From Metabacillus sp. KUDC1714 (GTDB lineage: Bacteria; Bacillota; Bacilli; Bacillales; Bacillaceae), in NCBI RefSeq assembly GCF_014217835.1, contig NZ_CP055263.1, positions 4,405,501-4,469,500 of the forward strand: a stretch of 64,000 nucleotides of DNA, read 5' to 3'. The notes below the pieces were generated by a model. It did no database searches, was not told the origin of the DNA, and worked only from the letters and a program-made list of their open reading frames with translations. Within the stretch, counting starts at the first letter, position 1. Every line of letters starts with the position of its first letter. Positions 53,265 through 62,841 of the stretch are shown one piece after another. The position numbers and the translations under genes are program-made.

Positions 53265-56200
53265 CTAATGAGTTATTTTTAAAGTTTGCCCTACATAGAT
53301 GGTGTCAGTTGTTAAATTATTTGTTTCTTTTATCAGCGTAACAGTTGTGTTAAATCGATTAGCAATAACTGATAATGAATCACCAGAGACTACTGTATAG
53401 GTTGTTATCTCTGGATCCTTTGGTGGAGTCACATTCTCTGTAGAGGTAGTGGTAGTGCTTATATTTAAAACCTGCCCTACATAAATAGAATCCGATATTA
53501 AGTTGTTTTGTTCTTTAATTGACGTAACAGTAGTGTTATAACGCTTAGCAATAACCGATAGTGAATCACCAGAAACAACGGTATAAGACATAGTTGAGGT
53601 CTCTGGTTCAGTTACTGTTATATTATTTTCACCAGAAGGTATTTTTAAAGTTTGTCCTATCAGTACAGTATCTGTATTTAAATTGTTTATGTCTCTAAGG
53701 ATAGTTACTGTCGTATTATTTTTGTTCGCAATTGACCATAAACTATCACCTGAAACTACAGTGTAAAGTTTGTAGTCTTTTCCTTCGTCTTTATCAACAT
53801 TTGTAAATTCAGGAGAGGTGACAGGCACAATAGTAGGTAGTGAGGTTGTGTAACTATTCCATACCTCGGGATTTTCTTGTCCTATACTCCAGTTACCAAC
53901 TCCACGTAGGTTATACTGATTTACTAATGAAAGTTTATGTCGAATAGATTCTTCGTTTTCATACCAAATTGTATACGTATCAGGAGAAAGTGAGCTACCA
54001 CTCACAAATGTAATAGGGTCACCTTCGTTAATAGTAATCGTTGCTTTTGGCGTTTTACTTATTTCATCAAACGTTACCGACCCATTATATTTTTGGATCA
54101 TTTCCTCAACCTTAGAATTCGAAATGCCAAATCCTCCGTATGAAACTCCTTCAATCCAATAACGTCCAAAATGTGCAACACCAACGACAATCTTATCACT
54201 TGTCACACCTTGATCAAGTGCATATTGAATAGATTTTTCTACCCATGAGTAACTAGCTACAGAACCTGCCTCCCCGCCAGTATAGCTTTCGTCGTAACTC
54301 ATAATCATTAAATAGTCAGCATATTTGGCTAATTCCGTATAATCATAGGAACCATGCCAGCCCGAGGACCATCCATTAGGATTCGCAGCAACAGCAACAG
54401 ATACTTCTTTAGAAACTGGAATTTTTTCCCTCAACAACCGAACAAATTCTGTATAATTTTCACGATCTATCTCTGTTACATTCTCAATGTCAACATTTAC
54501 ACCATCTAAATTGTAGTGCTCAATCGCATCAGCAATTTGCTGTGCAGCTTGCTCTTTATTTTCTAGCATTGCACGACCAATAGTACGATCCCAATGGTTA
54601 CTTAAAAATGGAACAACTCGTTTACCTTGCTGGTGCATCATACTAATAAAATGAGGGTCTACTTGATAGGTGAGCTTTAATGATCCATCTGAATTTATAT
54701 CAAAGTAACTTGGAGACACGATATTTACTGAATTTGCTGTTTGATTTATCATGTTAATGTATTCATTTGTATTTCCAAAATACATATATCCAAGGTTAAT
54801 CACTTCACTTGCTGAAATAGGCAAGCGTAATTGTTGATTAGTTTGAATCGCTTCGCTTGTTAATTGGTTAAGAGACATTAAGGCCTCAACAGTTGTGTTA
54901 TAACGTTTAGCAATCGAAACTAACGAATCGCTAGCTGCAACCTTATAAGTGTAAAGGCCTACAGATGTTAGTTCACTCGTGTTTCCAGCTAAATCTGTTT
55001 GAGAGACTGAAGCAGTTATCTCACCAGATGTGTTCAGCACATCTAGATCTAGGTGCATAAATGTTGAATAATAACCCTTAGAATCAGCAGAGGATGACTT
55101 TGTTAATAGCTCATTCCCATTAGCATCAAAAATGGTAATTTCAATTGTCGCATTTGGCTCCGCTAACCCAATCATTGTATAAATAGATTGAAGGTTTTCA
55201 TATTTGAAACCATTTTTTGAAATAATTGGATTTTCTACTGTCGTATCCTTTTCAAGCGATGTGGCTTGAACAATACCTGTGTTTCCAGCAAGATCTATTT
55301 GAGTGATTTCAAAAGAGATTGGACCATTTTTTAAACTTGATAAATCGAGTTGTGTGTTAAAACTACCATTAATAACTTTCGTTGATTTTGTTATCGCAGT
55401 CGTTCCATCTGTTACAACCATTTTGATTAGTGAACCTTCTTCAACACTAGAGCCAGTTATGTCATATTGCTTCATATTTTGTGAATTCACAAAGGGTGGA
55501 ACTGTTAAAATCGCTTTAGTAGGTGCAGTTGTATCCTTCTTAATGGTGATGGGCTCTGGAGTTCCGCTATTTCCAGCTGCATCCCTTGTCAAAAATGAAA
55601 CAGTGATATTTCCATCCATTAATGTACTAACATCAAATGGTATTTCAAAAGAACCATCTTGGTTAGTTGTCAAAGACTTTATTACATTTGTTTTCTCATC
55701 TGAAAGAGTAATTTCAAGCGTAATGTTTGGTTCTGCCGAGCCAGCAACTTTATAGGAGTTAGCATTACCACTAAAAATAGTATTAAGTTGATCAACCTCT
55801 AGATTTGTTGGAGCGGTTGTATCCTTTATTAATGTTTTTGAGATGGAAGGACTAATGTTCCCTGCAAAATCATTTTGCGTTATTTTGAATGTTACATCTC
55901 CATCATTAAAAGTGGTGAGGTCAATTGGAATTCTGTAGCTACCAGTCTCATCAGCAGTTCCGCTTACTTGAATCGACTGCCCATCGTTATTAGAGATGAT
56001 TACATTTATTTGGGCATTTCCTTCAGCAGATCCTGTAAGGAGGTAAGAGCTTTGATTTTCATTATTAATAAAAAAATTATTATTAAATATAGGGACTAAG
56101 GGAATATCAGTATCTTTTAACAGCTTATTAACTAGGGTACCACTATGATTACCAGACAAATCTATTCCTTGAGCAGTTATTGTTAGTTGACCGTCACTAA

Positions 56201-58478
56201 GAGAACGTAAATCAACATTTGCTTGAAATTCACCATTGTCATTAGCTGTTACACTAGTATTAATTTTAGAATTATTTTCATCTGTTACAGTAATTTTGAC
56301 TGTAGCGTCACGCTCAGCAACACCAAAAATTGTGTATTCGTGTGCATTTACATTTGTAACGTGTTTTTTATTATCGATCATAGGTTCAGATGCAAATGTA
56401 TCCTTAGCAATTATTCCTGTATTTTTCTCGCTTTTGTTACCAAAGCGGTCGATAGCGGTAGCAGTAATTGTAATTTTCCCATCATTAAGTGAAGTTAAAT
56501 CCAAATTTGCTTTATAGTCACCTTCTTTAGTGCTTGTCACACTAGCTTCAACCTCAGATACTCCATCTGTAGCTTTTATCATAACGGAAGCGTTTTCTTC
56601 ACTTTTTCCTCTAATTGCAACTGTCCCAACAGAATCACTATTTATCGAAGGAGGCAGTTCCATTGTTGGTTGATTAATAGAAGAATCCTTTATTACAGTG
56701 ATTTTCGATGCTTGACTTTCATTTTCCAAAGAATCTTTTGCATTGGCTGTAATGAATATTTCACCATCATTTAAACGAGTTAAATCAACAATGGCTCGGA
56801 ATTCTCCGCGTTCATTTGTTACGCTTTGAGTAGTAATCTCTAAATTTTCTCCATCTGATATGACGATTGTTACGATAGAGCCTGGATCTGCTGTACCTAG
56901 AATAGGGTAAGTACCAGATGATGACTTATTAATCGTTGTACTCGAGATGGTAGGAGCTGTTGAAACAGTATCTTTTTTAACAATTAACTTTGATCCTGAA
57001 CTTTGATTTCCTGCAGCATCTGTTGCCGAAGCTGTAATGGTAATATTTCCATCCTGTAACATCGATACATCAACAACCTGTTGGAATTTCCCGTTAGCAT
57101 CAGCTTTTACCTCGAAGTTATTTGGTTCATTCTTTCCGTCTGAAATGGAAACTTTTACATTTGCATTAGTTTCTGTTGCTCCTGATATATTCAACCGTGC
57201 ATGGTTTGAACTAGTAATCTGATTGGCTGTAGTTAAAACAGGAATAGAAGGAGCCAAATTATCTGCAGGTTTCACAGGAACTGTCTGAGCTGTAGGTATT
57301 TTGAGTGTTTGACCAATAAAGATAATGTCTGTTGTTAGACTATTGGTTGACTTAATAGCGTCTACGGTTGTGTTTAAACGTTTTGCGATAACAGATAAAG
57401 AATCCCCTGCGATAACGGTATAAGTTGTTGTTATTTCTTTAATTGGTTCTGTTGGGGTCTCGTTTTCTACAGCTGTTTTTGGAATGGTTAACATTTGTCC
57501 GATATAAATAACGGTTGTTGATAAGTTGTTTTGAGACTGAATTGCAGCGACAGTCGTAGAAAACTTTTTCGCTATTAATGATAATGAATCCCCTGAAACA
57601 ACCGTATATGTAGTTAGAGCATCTGTTTTTGGTGTCTCAGGAGTTAGTTCTATTTCTGGATCTTTAACTGTTGGTGGTGCTTCTTCTGTTGTATCAGGCT
57701 GTTGATTTTGCGGAACTTTTAATATTTGGCCAACATATATAATATCAGTCGTTAAAAGGTTTAAAGTCCGAATGGTATCGACTGTTGTACTGTATTTTTT
57801 TGCAATTAATGACAATGAATCACCAGAAACAACTGTGTACGTCCCATTATTATCTTCAACTGTTGGATGGTCAACAGGTGTTTCTTCAATAGGATTAGTG
57901 GATGTAGGTATTTTTAGCTTTTGACCAATATTAATTGTATTACTTGTAAGTTGATTAAATGTTCCTATTGCCGCAGTTGACGTATTAAAACGTTTGGCGA
58001 TAACAGAAAGGCTATCACCTGAAACAACAGTATAAGTGAAGAAAGGAAGATTTAACTTTTGTCCAATAAAAATAGAGTCTGATGCTAAATGATTTAACGA
58101 TTTAATAGAGGCCGTTGACACATTAAATCGTTTTGCTATAAGAGATAAGCTATCACCGGATTGTACGGTGTACACATCAAATTGATTTCCTTGTGTAAGC
58201 TGGGTGGAACTATTTGCTTCTGCACCTGCACTTGTTGCTGATCCTGTTAGATATAAAGTTGTAATGATTAAAGATCCAGCCATTACCTTCGCAGCTTTAA
58301 TAGGAACATGCGGAAATCTCTCTTTGATTAGAGATCGAATATGCTTATTGAGATCATCTTTCTTTAGTCGAGTTTCTCCTAATTCTGTTGAAAATTCAGT
58401 CAACAGAGGATCAAGATAAATGATAAGTGTGTAATAATTATTCAAATCACGTTTTAATTCATACCTACTAATGTCCAT
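53265..58478 (-). CDS. Giant LysM / Ig-like / GH18 cell-wall protein
   Basis: 1737 residues. A charged N-terminal stretch (1-60) precedes a membrane segment or late signal (VMAGSLIITTLYLTG, about 65-80). Five LysM domains follow (about 103-400), then eight Ig-like repeats of about 95 residues each ending near KDT-(A)P (about 410-1150). A sixth LysM comes next (about 1170-1215), then a GH18 glycosidase domain of the YaaH/SleL type (about 1225-1540) with DGVNVDIE as catalytic motif and DYLMIMSYDE, and three C-terminal LysM domains. It probably binds and trims peptidoglycan. The motif has Asn instead of the middle Asp, as is common in spore-related GH18 enzymes. Confidence 0.88.
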   Translation of the reverse strand: MDISRYELKRDLNNYYTLIIYLDPLLTEFSTELGETRLKKDDLNKHIRSLIKERFPHVPIKAAKVMAGSLIITTLYLTGSATSAGAEANSSTQLTQGNQFDVYTVQSGDSLSLIAKRFNVSTASIKSLNHLASDSIFIGQKLNLPFFTYTVVSGDSLSVIAKRFNTSTAAIGTFNQLTSNTINIGQKLKIPTSTNPIEETPVDHPTVEDNNGTYTVVSGDSLSLIAKKYSTTVDTIRTLNLLTTDIIYVGQILKVPQNQQPDTTEEAPPTVKDPEIELTPETPKTDALTTYTVVSGDSLSLIAKKFSTTVAAIQSQNNLSTTVIYIGQMLTIPKTAVENETPTEPIKEITTTYTVIAGDSLSVIAKRLNTTVDAIKSTNSLTTDIIFIGQTLKIPTAQTVPVKPADNLAPSIPVLTTANQITSSNHARLNISGATETNANVKVSISDGKNEPNNFEVKADANGKFQQVVDVSMLQDGNITITASATDAAGNQSSGSKLIVKKDTVSTAPTISSTTINKSSSGTYPILGTADPGSIVTIVISDGENLEITTQSVTNERGEFRAIVDLTRLNDGEIFITANAKDSLENESQASKITVIKDSSINQPTMELPPSINSDSVGTVAIRGKSEENASVMIKATDGVSEVEASVTSTKEGDYKANLDLTSLNDGKITITATAIDRFGNKSEKNTGIIAKDTFASEPMIDNKKHVTNVNAHEYTIFGVAERDATVKITVTDENNSKINTSVTANDNGEFQANVDLRSLSDGQLTITAQGIDLSGNHSGTLVNKLLKDTDIPLVPIFNNNFFINNENQSSYLLTGSAEGNAQINVIISNNDGQSIQVSGTADETGSYRIPIDLTTFNDGDVTFKITQNDFAGNISPSISKTLIKDTTAPTNLEVDQLNTIFSGNANSYKVAGSAEPNITLEITLSDEKTNVIKSLTTNQDGSFEIPFDVSTLMDGNITVSFLTRDAAGNSGTPEPITIKKDTTAPTKAILTVPPFVNSQNMKQYDITGSSVEEGSLIKMVVTDGTTAITKSTKVINGSFNTQLDLSSLKNGPISFEITQIDLAGNTGIVQATSLEKDTTVENPIISKNGFKYENLQSIYTMIGLAEPNATIEITIFDANGNELLTKSSSADSKGYYSTFMHLDLDVLNTSGEITASVSQTDLAGNTSELTSVGLYTYKVAASDSLVSIAKRYNTTVEALMSLNQLTSEAIQTNQQLRLPISASEVINLGYMYFGNTNEYINMINQTANSVNIVSPSYFDINSDGSLKLTYQVDPHFISMMHQQGKRVVPFLSNHWDRTIGRAMLENKEQAAQQIADAIEHYNLDGVNVDIENVTEIDRENYTEFVRLLREKIPVSKEVSVAVAANPNGWSSGWHGSYDYTELAKYADYLMIMSYDESYTGGEAGSVASYSWVEKSIQYALDQGVTSDKIVVGVAHFGRYWIEGVSYGGFGISNSKVEEMIQKYNGSVTFDEISKTPKATITINEGDPITFVSGSSLSPDTYTIWYENEESIRHKLSLVNQYNLRGVGNWSIGQENPEVWNSYTTSLPTIVPVTSPEFTNVDKDEGKDYKLYTVVSGDSLWSIANKNNTTVTILRDINNLNTDTVLIGQTLKIPSGENNITVTEPETSTMSYTVVSGDSLSVIAKRYNTTVTSIKEQNNLISDSIYVGQVLNISTTTTSTENVTPPKDPEITTYTVVSGDSLSVIANRFNTTVTLIKETNNLTTDTIYVGQTLKITH

Positions 58479-58798
58479 TCATAACACCTCTACATATTAA
58501 CTATTCTTTGTAGTGTCTCTATATGTAGAATTCTTCATGCATTAAGGCTTAAAGAAAATGAGATGGATGATAGAGATTGTGGAGAGAAGTCAAACTGTTA
58601 CATTTAAGAGTTGGCGATAAAGACAAGCAAAGTTGACAGTGACGGTTAATTTACTTTTATATGAAAACGAAAGAGATTTTTGGGTTAAAAACTAGTAATC
58701 TACCTTTTACATTAATTAAAGTTGGTGGTATTCTTTAATAAAGTACAATAAACTGGAAATGTTTTAGACTTGATGAGAAAGTTTAGAGTTAACGGTTA
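58479..58798. other. Divergent intergenic region
   Basis: About 320 bp between the giant cell-wall gene and the dehydrogenase gene. No ORF supported. Regulatory sites for both are expected; the cre site listed next is the only one recognised. Confidence 0.4.
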
Positions 58799-58812
58799 TG
58801 AAAACGTTATCA
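58799..58812 (+). promoter_or_regulatory. cre (CcpA) site upstream of dehydrogenase
   Basis: TGAAAACGTTATCA fits the cre consensus well and lies 37 bp before the ATG, so carbon catabolite repression of the sugar cluster is likely. Confidence 0.75.
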
Positions 58813-58848
58813 ATACGGTTTTTAATATAATAATTGGAGGAAGTAGAA

Positions 58849-59952
58849 ATGACGACTAAATCAACTGTAAAAATAGCTAAAAAAATAGAAGTGCCCACTG
58901 TAATGAAAGCTGCAGTTATGAATAAACCTTTTGATATCGAAATCCAAGAAATCTCTGTTCCACAGGTTCATGATGATGAGGTGTTAGTGAAAGTCATGGC
59001 TGTAGGAGTTTGTGGCTCAGATATTCATTATTACGAACACGGCAAAATTGGCCGTTATGTCGTTGAAAAACCAATTATTTTAGGGCATGAATGTGCAGGT
59101 ATTGTTGCTAAGGTTGGTGAAAATGTTACGAAAGTAAAAGTTGGAGATCGTGTTGCCATTGAACCAGGTATTACGTGTGGTCGTTGTGAATACTGTAAAG
59201 AGGGAAGATATAATCTTTGTCCAGACGTTCAGTTTTTAGCAACACCACCTGTTAATGGTGCATTTGTGCAATACATAAAGCATCGTGAAGATTTTTTATT
59301 TCCTATTCCTGATGAACTATCATTTGAGGAGGCAGCACTTGTTGAACCTTTTTCTGTTGGAATTCATGCAGCAAAGCGTTCAAATCTCAAACCAGGCTCA
59401 ACGGTCGCAATTATGGGAATGGGGCCGGTAGGATTAACTGCAATTGCAGCAGTCAAAGCGTTTGGTGCTGCAAATATAATTGTAACAGATTTGGAAAATA
59501 ATCGCTTAGAAGCAGCTAAAAAACTTGGAGCAACCCACGTGATTAATGTATTAGAACAAGATCCAAATGAAGAAATACTGAAGATAACTAATGGTAAAGG
59601 TGTCGATGTTGCATTTGAAACAGCTGGAAATCCAAAAGCGTTACAATCTGCGTTGAAGGCTGTCAAACGTGGGGGGAAAATGGCAATCGTTGGTCTACCT
59701 CCTCAAGATGAAATAGGTCTAAATGTTCCACTAATAGCAGATAATGAATTAGATATTTTCGGGATATTCCGATACTCAAATACATATCCTCAAGGAATTG
59801 AATTTTTGCAAGGTCAAAATATTGAATTAAAAAGCTTAATTACCGATCGCTTTATGTTAGAAGAAACGAAAGAAGCGATGGAACGTGCAAGACTTAATAA
59901 AAAAGCGAGTTTAAAGGTTATGGTCTATCCGAATGGAATGATTAAAGAATAA
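58849..59952 (+). CDS. Zinc-dependent polyol/sorbitol-type dehydrogenase (MDR family)
   Basis: About 367 residues. Catalytic zinc ligands in GVCGSDIHYYEHG and GHECAGIV, structural zinc cysteines in CGRCEYCKEGRYNLC, NAD-binding GMGPVGLTAIAAVKAFG. Closest in pattern to sorbitol/xylitol (L-iditol 2-) dehydrogenases. ATG 58849 has GGAGGA eight bases upstream. With the GH4 and GH43 genes downstream, oxidation of a polyol from plant sugars is plausible. Confidence 0.9.
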   Translation: MTTKSTVKIAKKIEVPTVMKAAVMNKPFDIEIQEISVPQVHDDEVLVKVMAVGVCGSDIHYYEHGKIGRYVVEKPIILGHECAGIVAKVGENVTKVKVGDRVAIEPGITCGRCEYCKEGRYNLCPDVQFLATPPVNGAFVQYIKHREDFLFPIPDELSFEEAALVEPFSVGIHAAKRSNLKPGSTVAIMGMGPVGLTAIAAVKAFGAANIIVTDLENNRLEAAKKLGATHVINVLEQDPNEEILKITNGKGVDVAFETAGNPKALQSALKAVKRGGKMAIVGLPPQDEIGLNVPLIADNELDIFGIFRYSNTYPQGIEFLQGQNIELKSLITDRFMLEETKEAMERARLNKKASLKVMVYPNGMIKE

Positions 59953-60003
59953 GCTTTGGTCATAAATGATTCAAAGACATAAAGTATGACTTTAAGGGGG
60001 GCT

Positions 60004-60897
60004 ATGAACAATTTCAGTCTTTATCAAGATGAATTGGTAGCAGGTCATTACCACCCAAAGGTAAATGCCTATTATTTTAAACAATGGCAAAGCCATCAAA
60101 TGCCTTTTCATTCACACAAGGAAGTAGAAATAATGTATGTAATCGATGGGAAATGTACGGTGGAGACAGAAGATAAAAGGATTTCAATGAAAAAGGGAGA
60201 TTTTATTTTATTAGATGCAAATGTACCCCATCGATTAACAGTAGAGAAAGGCAATCCATGCAGAATGCTAAATATTGAGTTTTCCTTCGTGCAAAAAGAG
60301 GGGAGATTTCCGGCGTTTAAAGAGTTAGTAGCGGAAAATGAAAGCCTGACGCAATTATTAGCATTAAGTTACTCATATATTGTGTTAAAGGACCCAAATG
60401 AAATCTATCATACTCTTAAAAATCTGGTATTAGAAATGGATAAAAAAGGCTCTGAAAACGAAATGATGGTTCAGATCCTTTTGGCTCAGTTACTAATTCA
60501 AATAGCTAGAATGGTTGTTGAAGAAAATGAGAAAGATTGTGAGTTCAATCAGGTGAATATCTATGTGAAAAAGGCAATTGAATTCCTACATCAAAACTAC
60601 GACTGTGATATACAAATAAAAGATGTTGGTTTTGCCGTAAATTTACATCCTGGATATCTTCACCGTATATTTAAAAATCAAATGGACTGTACCATTATGG
60701 AATATTTGACTTCTCACCGAATGGAAAAGGCAAAAATGCTCTTAGCTGATACAGATATACCAATAATCGATATCTCTCATTATGTCGGTATTAATAGCAG
60801 ACAATACTTTAGTCTTCTTTTTAAAAAGTATACAAATAAAACACCACTCGAGTTTAGAAAATTAGCTCTTAAAAACATCGTGAAATATAGTAGTTAA
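60004..60897 (+). CDS. AraC-family transcriptional regulator
   Basis: About 297 residues: cupin domain (MPFHSHKEVEIMYVIDGKCTVE, GDFILLDANVPHRL) and a C-terminal helix-turn-helix pair (IQIKDVGFAVNLHPGYLHRIFKNQ and IIDISHYVGINSRQYFSLLFKKYTN). ATG 60004 directly follows AAGGGGGGCT; ATG 59986 is an alternative. Probably regulates the alpha-galactosidase and beta-xylosidase genes that follow. Confidence 0.9.
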   Translation: MNNFSLYQDELVAGHYHPKVNAYYFKQWQSHQMPFHSHKEVEIMYVIDGKCTVETEDKRISMKKGDFILLDANVPHRLTVEKGNPCRMLNIEFSFVQKEGRFPAFKELVAENESLTQLLALSYSYIVLKDPNEIYHTLKNLVLEMDKKGSENEMMVQILLAQLLIQIARMVVEENEKDCEFNQVNIYVKKAIEFLHQNYDCDIQIKDVGFAVNLHPGYLHRIFKNQMDCTIMEYLTSHRMEKAKMLLADTDIPIIDISHYVGINSRQYFSLLFKKYTNKTPLEFRKLALKNIVKYSS

Positions 60898-60898
60898 T

Positions 60899-60930
60899 AA
60901 GCAACGGTTTGATGACCGTTGCTTTTTCTG
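60899..60930 (+). terminator. Terminator after araC-type gene
   Basis: AGCAACGGT pairs with ACCGTTGCT, then TTTTTC. Confidence 0.8.
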
Positions 60931-61028
60931 GATGCTCAAAATTCATACCAAATGATATGGGAATAAGCGTAACTAGAATTATATTATTTTAAAAAGTTAA
61001 GATTTTTTACATCATTAAGTTACAAAAT

Positions 61029-61042
61029 TGAAAACGTATTTA
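61029..61042 (+). promoter_or_regulatory. Weak cre-like site before GH4 gene
   Basis: TGAAAACGTATTTA keeps the left half of the cre consensus but lacks the conserved C on the right. Confidence 0.35.
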
Positions 61043-61111
61043 AGGGGTAGTTGATAAAATAAACATAGGTTTTTTACTACTGAACTGGGAAAAGAAAAGG
61101 AGAGCTGTCCA

Positions 61112-62617
61112 ATGTCATTTAAAATTGCATTTATTGGTGCAGGAAGCATTGGTTTTACAAGAGGGTTATTAAGAGATCTATTAGCTATTCCGGAATTTAA
61201 TCAAATAGAAGTATCCTTTACAGATATTAATTCACAAAATCTTGATATGGTCACTCAGCTTTGTCAGCGTGATATTGACGATAATGGTTTAGATATAAAG
61301 ATATTTTCAACAACAAATCGTAGAGAAGCATTAAGAGATGCCAGATACATCTTTTCTGTGGTGAGAATTGGCGGGCTTGAGGCATTTCAAACCGATGTAG
61401 ATATCCCGTTGAAATATGGAATTGATCAATGTGTTGGTGATACGCTTTGTGCTGGAGGGATCATGTACGGTCAACGCGGTATTGCTGAAATGATGGAAAT
61501 TTGTAAAGATATCCGTGAAGTAGCTGAAAAAAATTGTTTATTGCTTAACTATGCAAACCCAATGGCTATGTTAACGTGGGCTTGTAATACTTATGGTGGT
61601 GTTCGAACAATTGGTCTATGTCATGGAGTACAAGGTGGTCATAGACAAATTGCAAATGCACTTGGATTGAAAAAGGAAGAAGTAGACATCATTTGTGCAG
61701 GTATCAATCATCAAACATGGTATATAAGTGTGAAGCACAATGGTGAGGATATGACAGGGGAAATATTAGAGGCATTCGAGAATCATCCAGAGTTTAGTAA
61801 GACAGAAAAGGTCCGAATCGATATGCTGAGACGTTTTGGTTTCTATTCAACAGAATCAAACGGCCATTTAAGTGAATATGTTCCATGGTATCGTAAGCGT
61901 GCAGAAGAAATCAATGATTGGATTGATTTAGGTACATGGATTAATGGAGAAACTGGCGGTTATTTACGTGTATGTACAGAGGGAAGAAATTGGTTTGAAA
62001 CAGACTTTCCAAATTGGTTAAAAGAACCAGCAATGGAATATAAACAAGAAAACCGCGGAGAAGAGCATGGTTCATATATTATTGAAGCTCTTGAAACAGG
62101 CCGTGTTTACAGAGGTCACTTCAACGTAGTAAACAATGGCGTTATTTCAAATCTACCAGACGATGCTATCATAGAAGCACCTGGATATGTTGATCGTAAT
62201 GGGATAAGTATGCCACATGTTGGAGATCTCCCATTGGGCTGCGCCGCTGTTTGTAATGTGAGTATTTCAGTACAAAGATTAGCAGTTGAAGCTGCAATTA
62301 ATGGCGATGATTTCCTACTTCGTCAAGCAATGATGATGGACCCGTTAGTTGGAGCAGTATGTAATCCAAAAGAGATTTGGCAAATGACTGACGAAATGCT
62401 AGTTGCACAAGAGCGATGGCTGCCACAATATTCAGATGCAATAGCTGAAGCGAAGAAACGGTTAGCTTCCGGAAATCTTTTACCAACAAAAAATTATGAA
62501 GGTGCAGCTCGTTTAAAAGTGAAAACAGTTGAAGAAATGGCTCAAAATCGGGACGAAGCAACTAAAAATGCTGGGGAATCGGATAAAGCGAAGGAACGTC
62601 CCTCTGTTGTGAAATAA
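61112..62617 (+). CDS. melA: Alpha-galactosidase, glycoside hydrolase family 4
   Basis: 501 residues. GH4 enzymes use NAD and a divalent metal in a redox-elimination mechanism. Visible: NAD site IAFIGAGSIGFTRG, the conserved GGIMYGQRGIAEMM, metal-binding NYANPMAM with Cys/His in TIGLCHGVQGG, and GINHQTWYI. It releases galactose from raffinose-type sugars or galactosides in the cytoplasm. AGGAGAG before the ATG. Length and motifs agree with MelA-type GH4. Confidence 0.92.
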   Translation: MSFKIAFIGAGSIGFTRGLLRDLLAIPEFNQIEVSFTDINSQNLDMVTQLCQRDIDDNGLDIKIFSTTNRREALRDARYIFSVVRIGGLEAFQTDVDIPLKYGIDQCVGDTLCAGGIMYGQRGIAEMMEICKDIREVAEKNCLLLNYANPMAMLTWACNTYGGVRTIGLCHGVQGGHRQIANALGLKKEEVDIICAGINHQTWYISVKHNGEDMTGEILEAFENHPEFSKTEKVRIDMLRRFGFYSTESNGHLSEYVPWYRKRAEEINDWIDLGTWINGETGGYLRVCTEGRNWFETDFPNWLKEPAMEYKQENRGEEHGSYIIEALETGRVYRGHFNVVNNGVISNLPDDAIIEAPGYVDRNGISMPHVGDLPLGCAAVCNVSISVQRLAVEAAINGDDFLLRQAMMMDPLVGAVCNPKEIWQMTDEMLVAQERWLPQYSDAIAEAKKRLASGNLLPTKNYEGAARLKVKTVEEMAQNRDEATKNAGESDKAKERPSVVK

Positions 62618-62841
62618 TATCGTAGTCTTCTAGAAGGATATTATTAGAAAAGTAAGGGAAAACTAGAATTTGAATCTATGTAAAATAAGCGTTTTATGGT
62701 AAAATTAAATTATCAGTAAATTAAAAAAACTGAAGAAAATTATCAAGTAAATTTAAGACTAATTTAAGGGGATGGATGCAAATTCATCCTATCATTACAC
62801 CATCATAGCCATACTAGTATGGTAGAATTGAGGAGGTAAAG
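62618..62841. other. Short intergenic region before the xylosidase gene
   Basis: Contains CATACTAGTATGG, a short palindrome at about 62811-62822, before the AGGAGGT ribosome site. It may be an operator for the AraC-type regulator or other factor; no ORF. Confidence 0.35.

Noticed and set aside
55303..57222. Several open frames antisense to the giant LysM gene
   Set aside because: They are shadows of a strongly repetitive coding sequence and lack ribosome sites and sensible composition.
53265..58478. Repeats in this interval as a CRISPR or satellite array
   Set aside because: The repeats are coding LysM and Ig-like units with diverged DNA and no constant spacer pattern.
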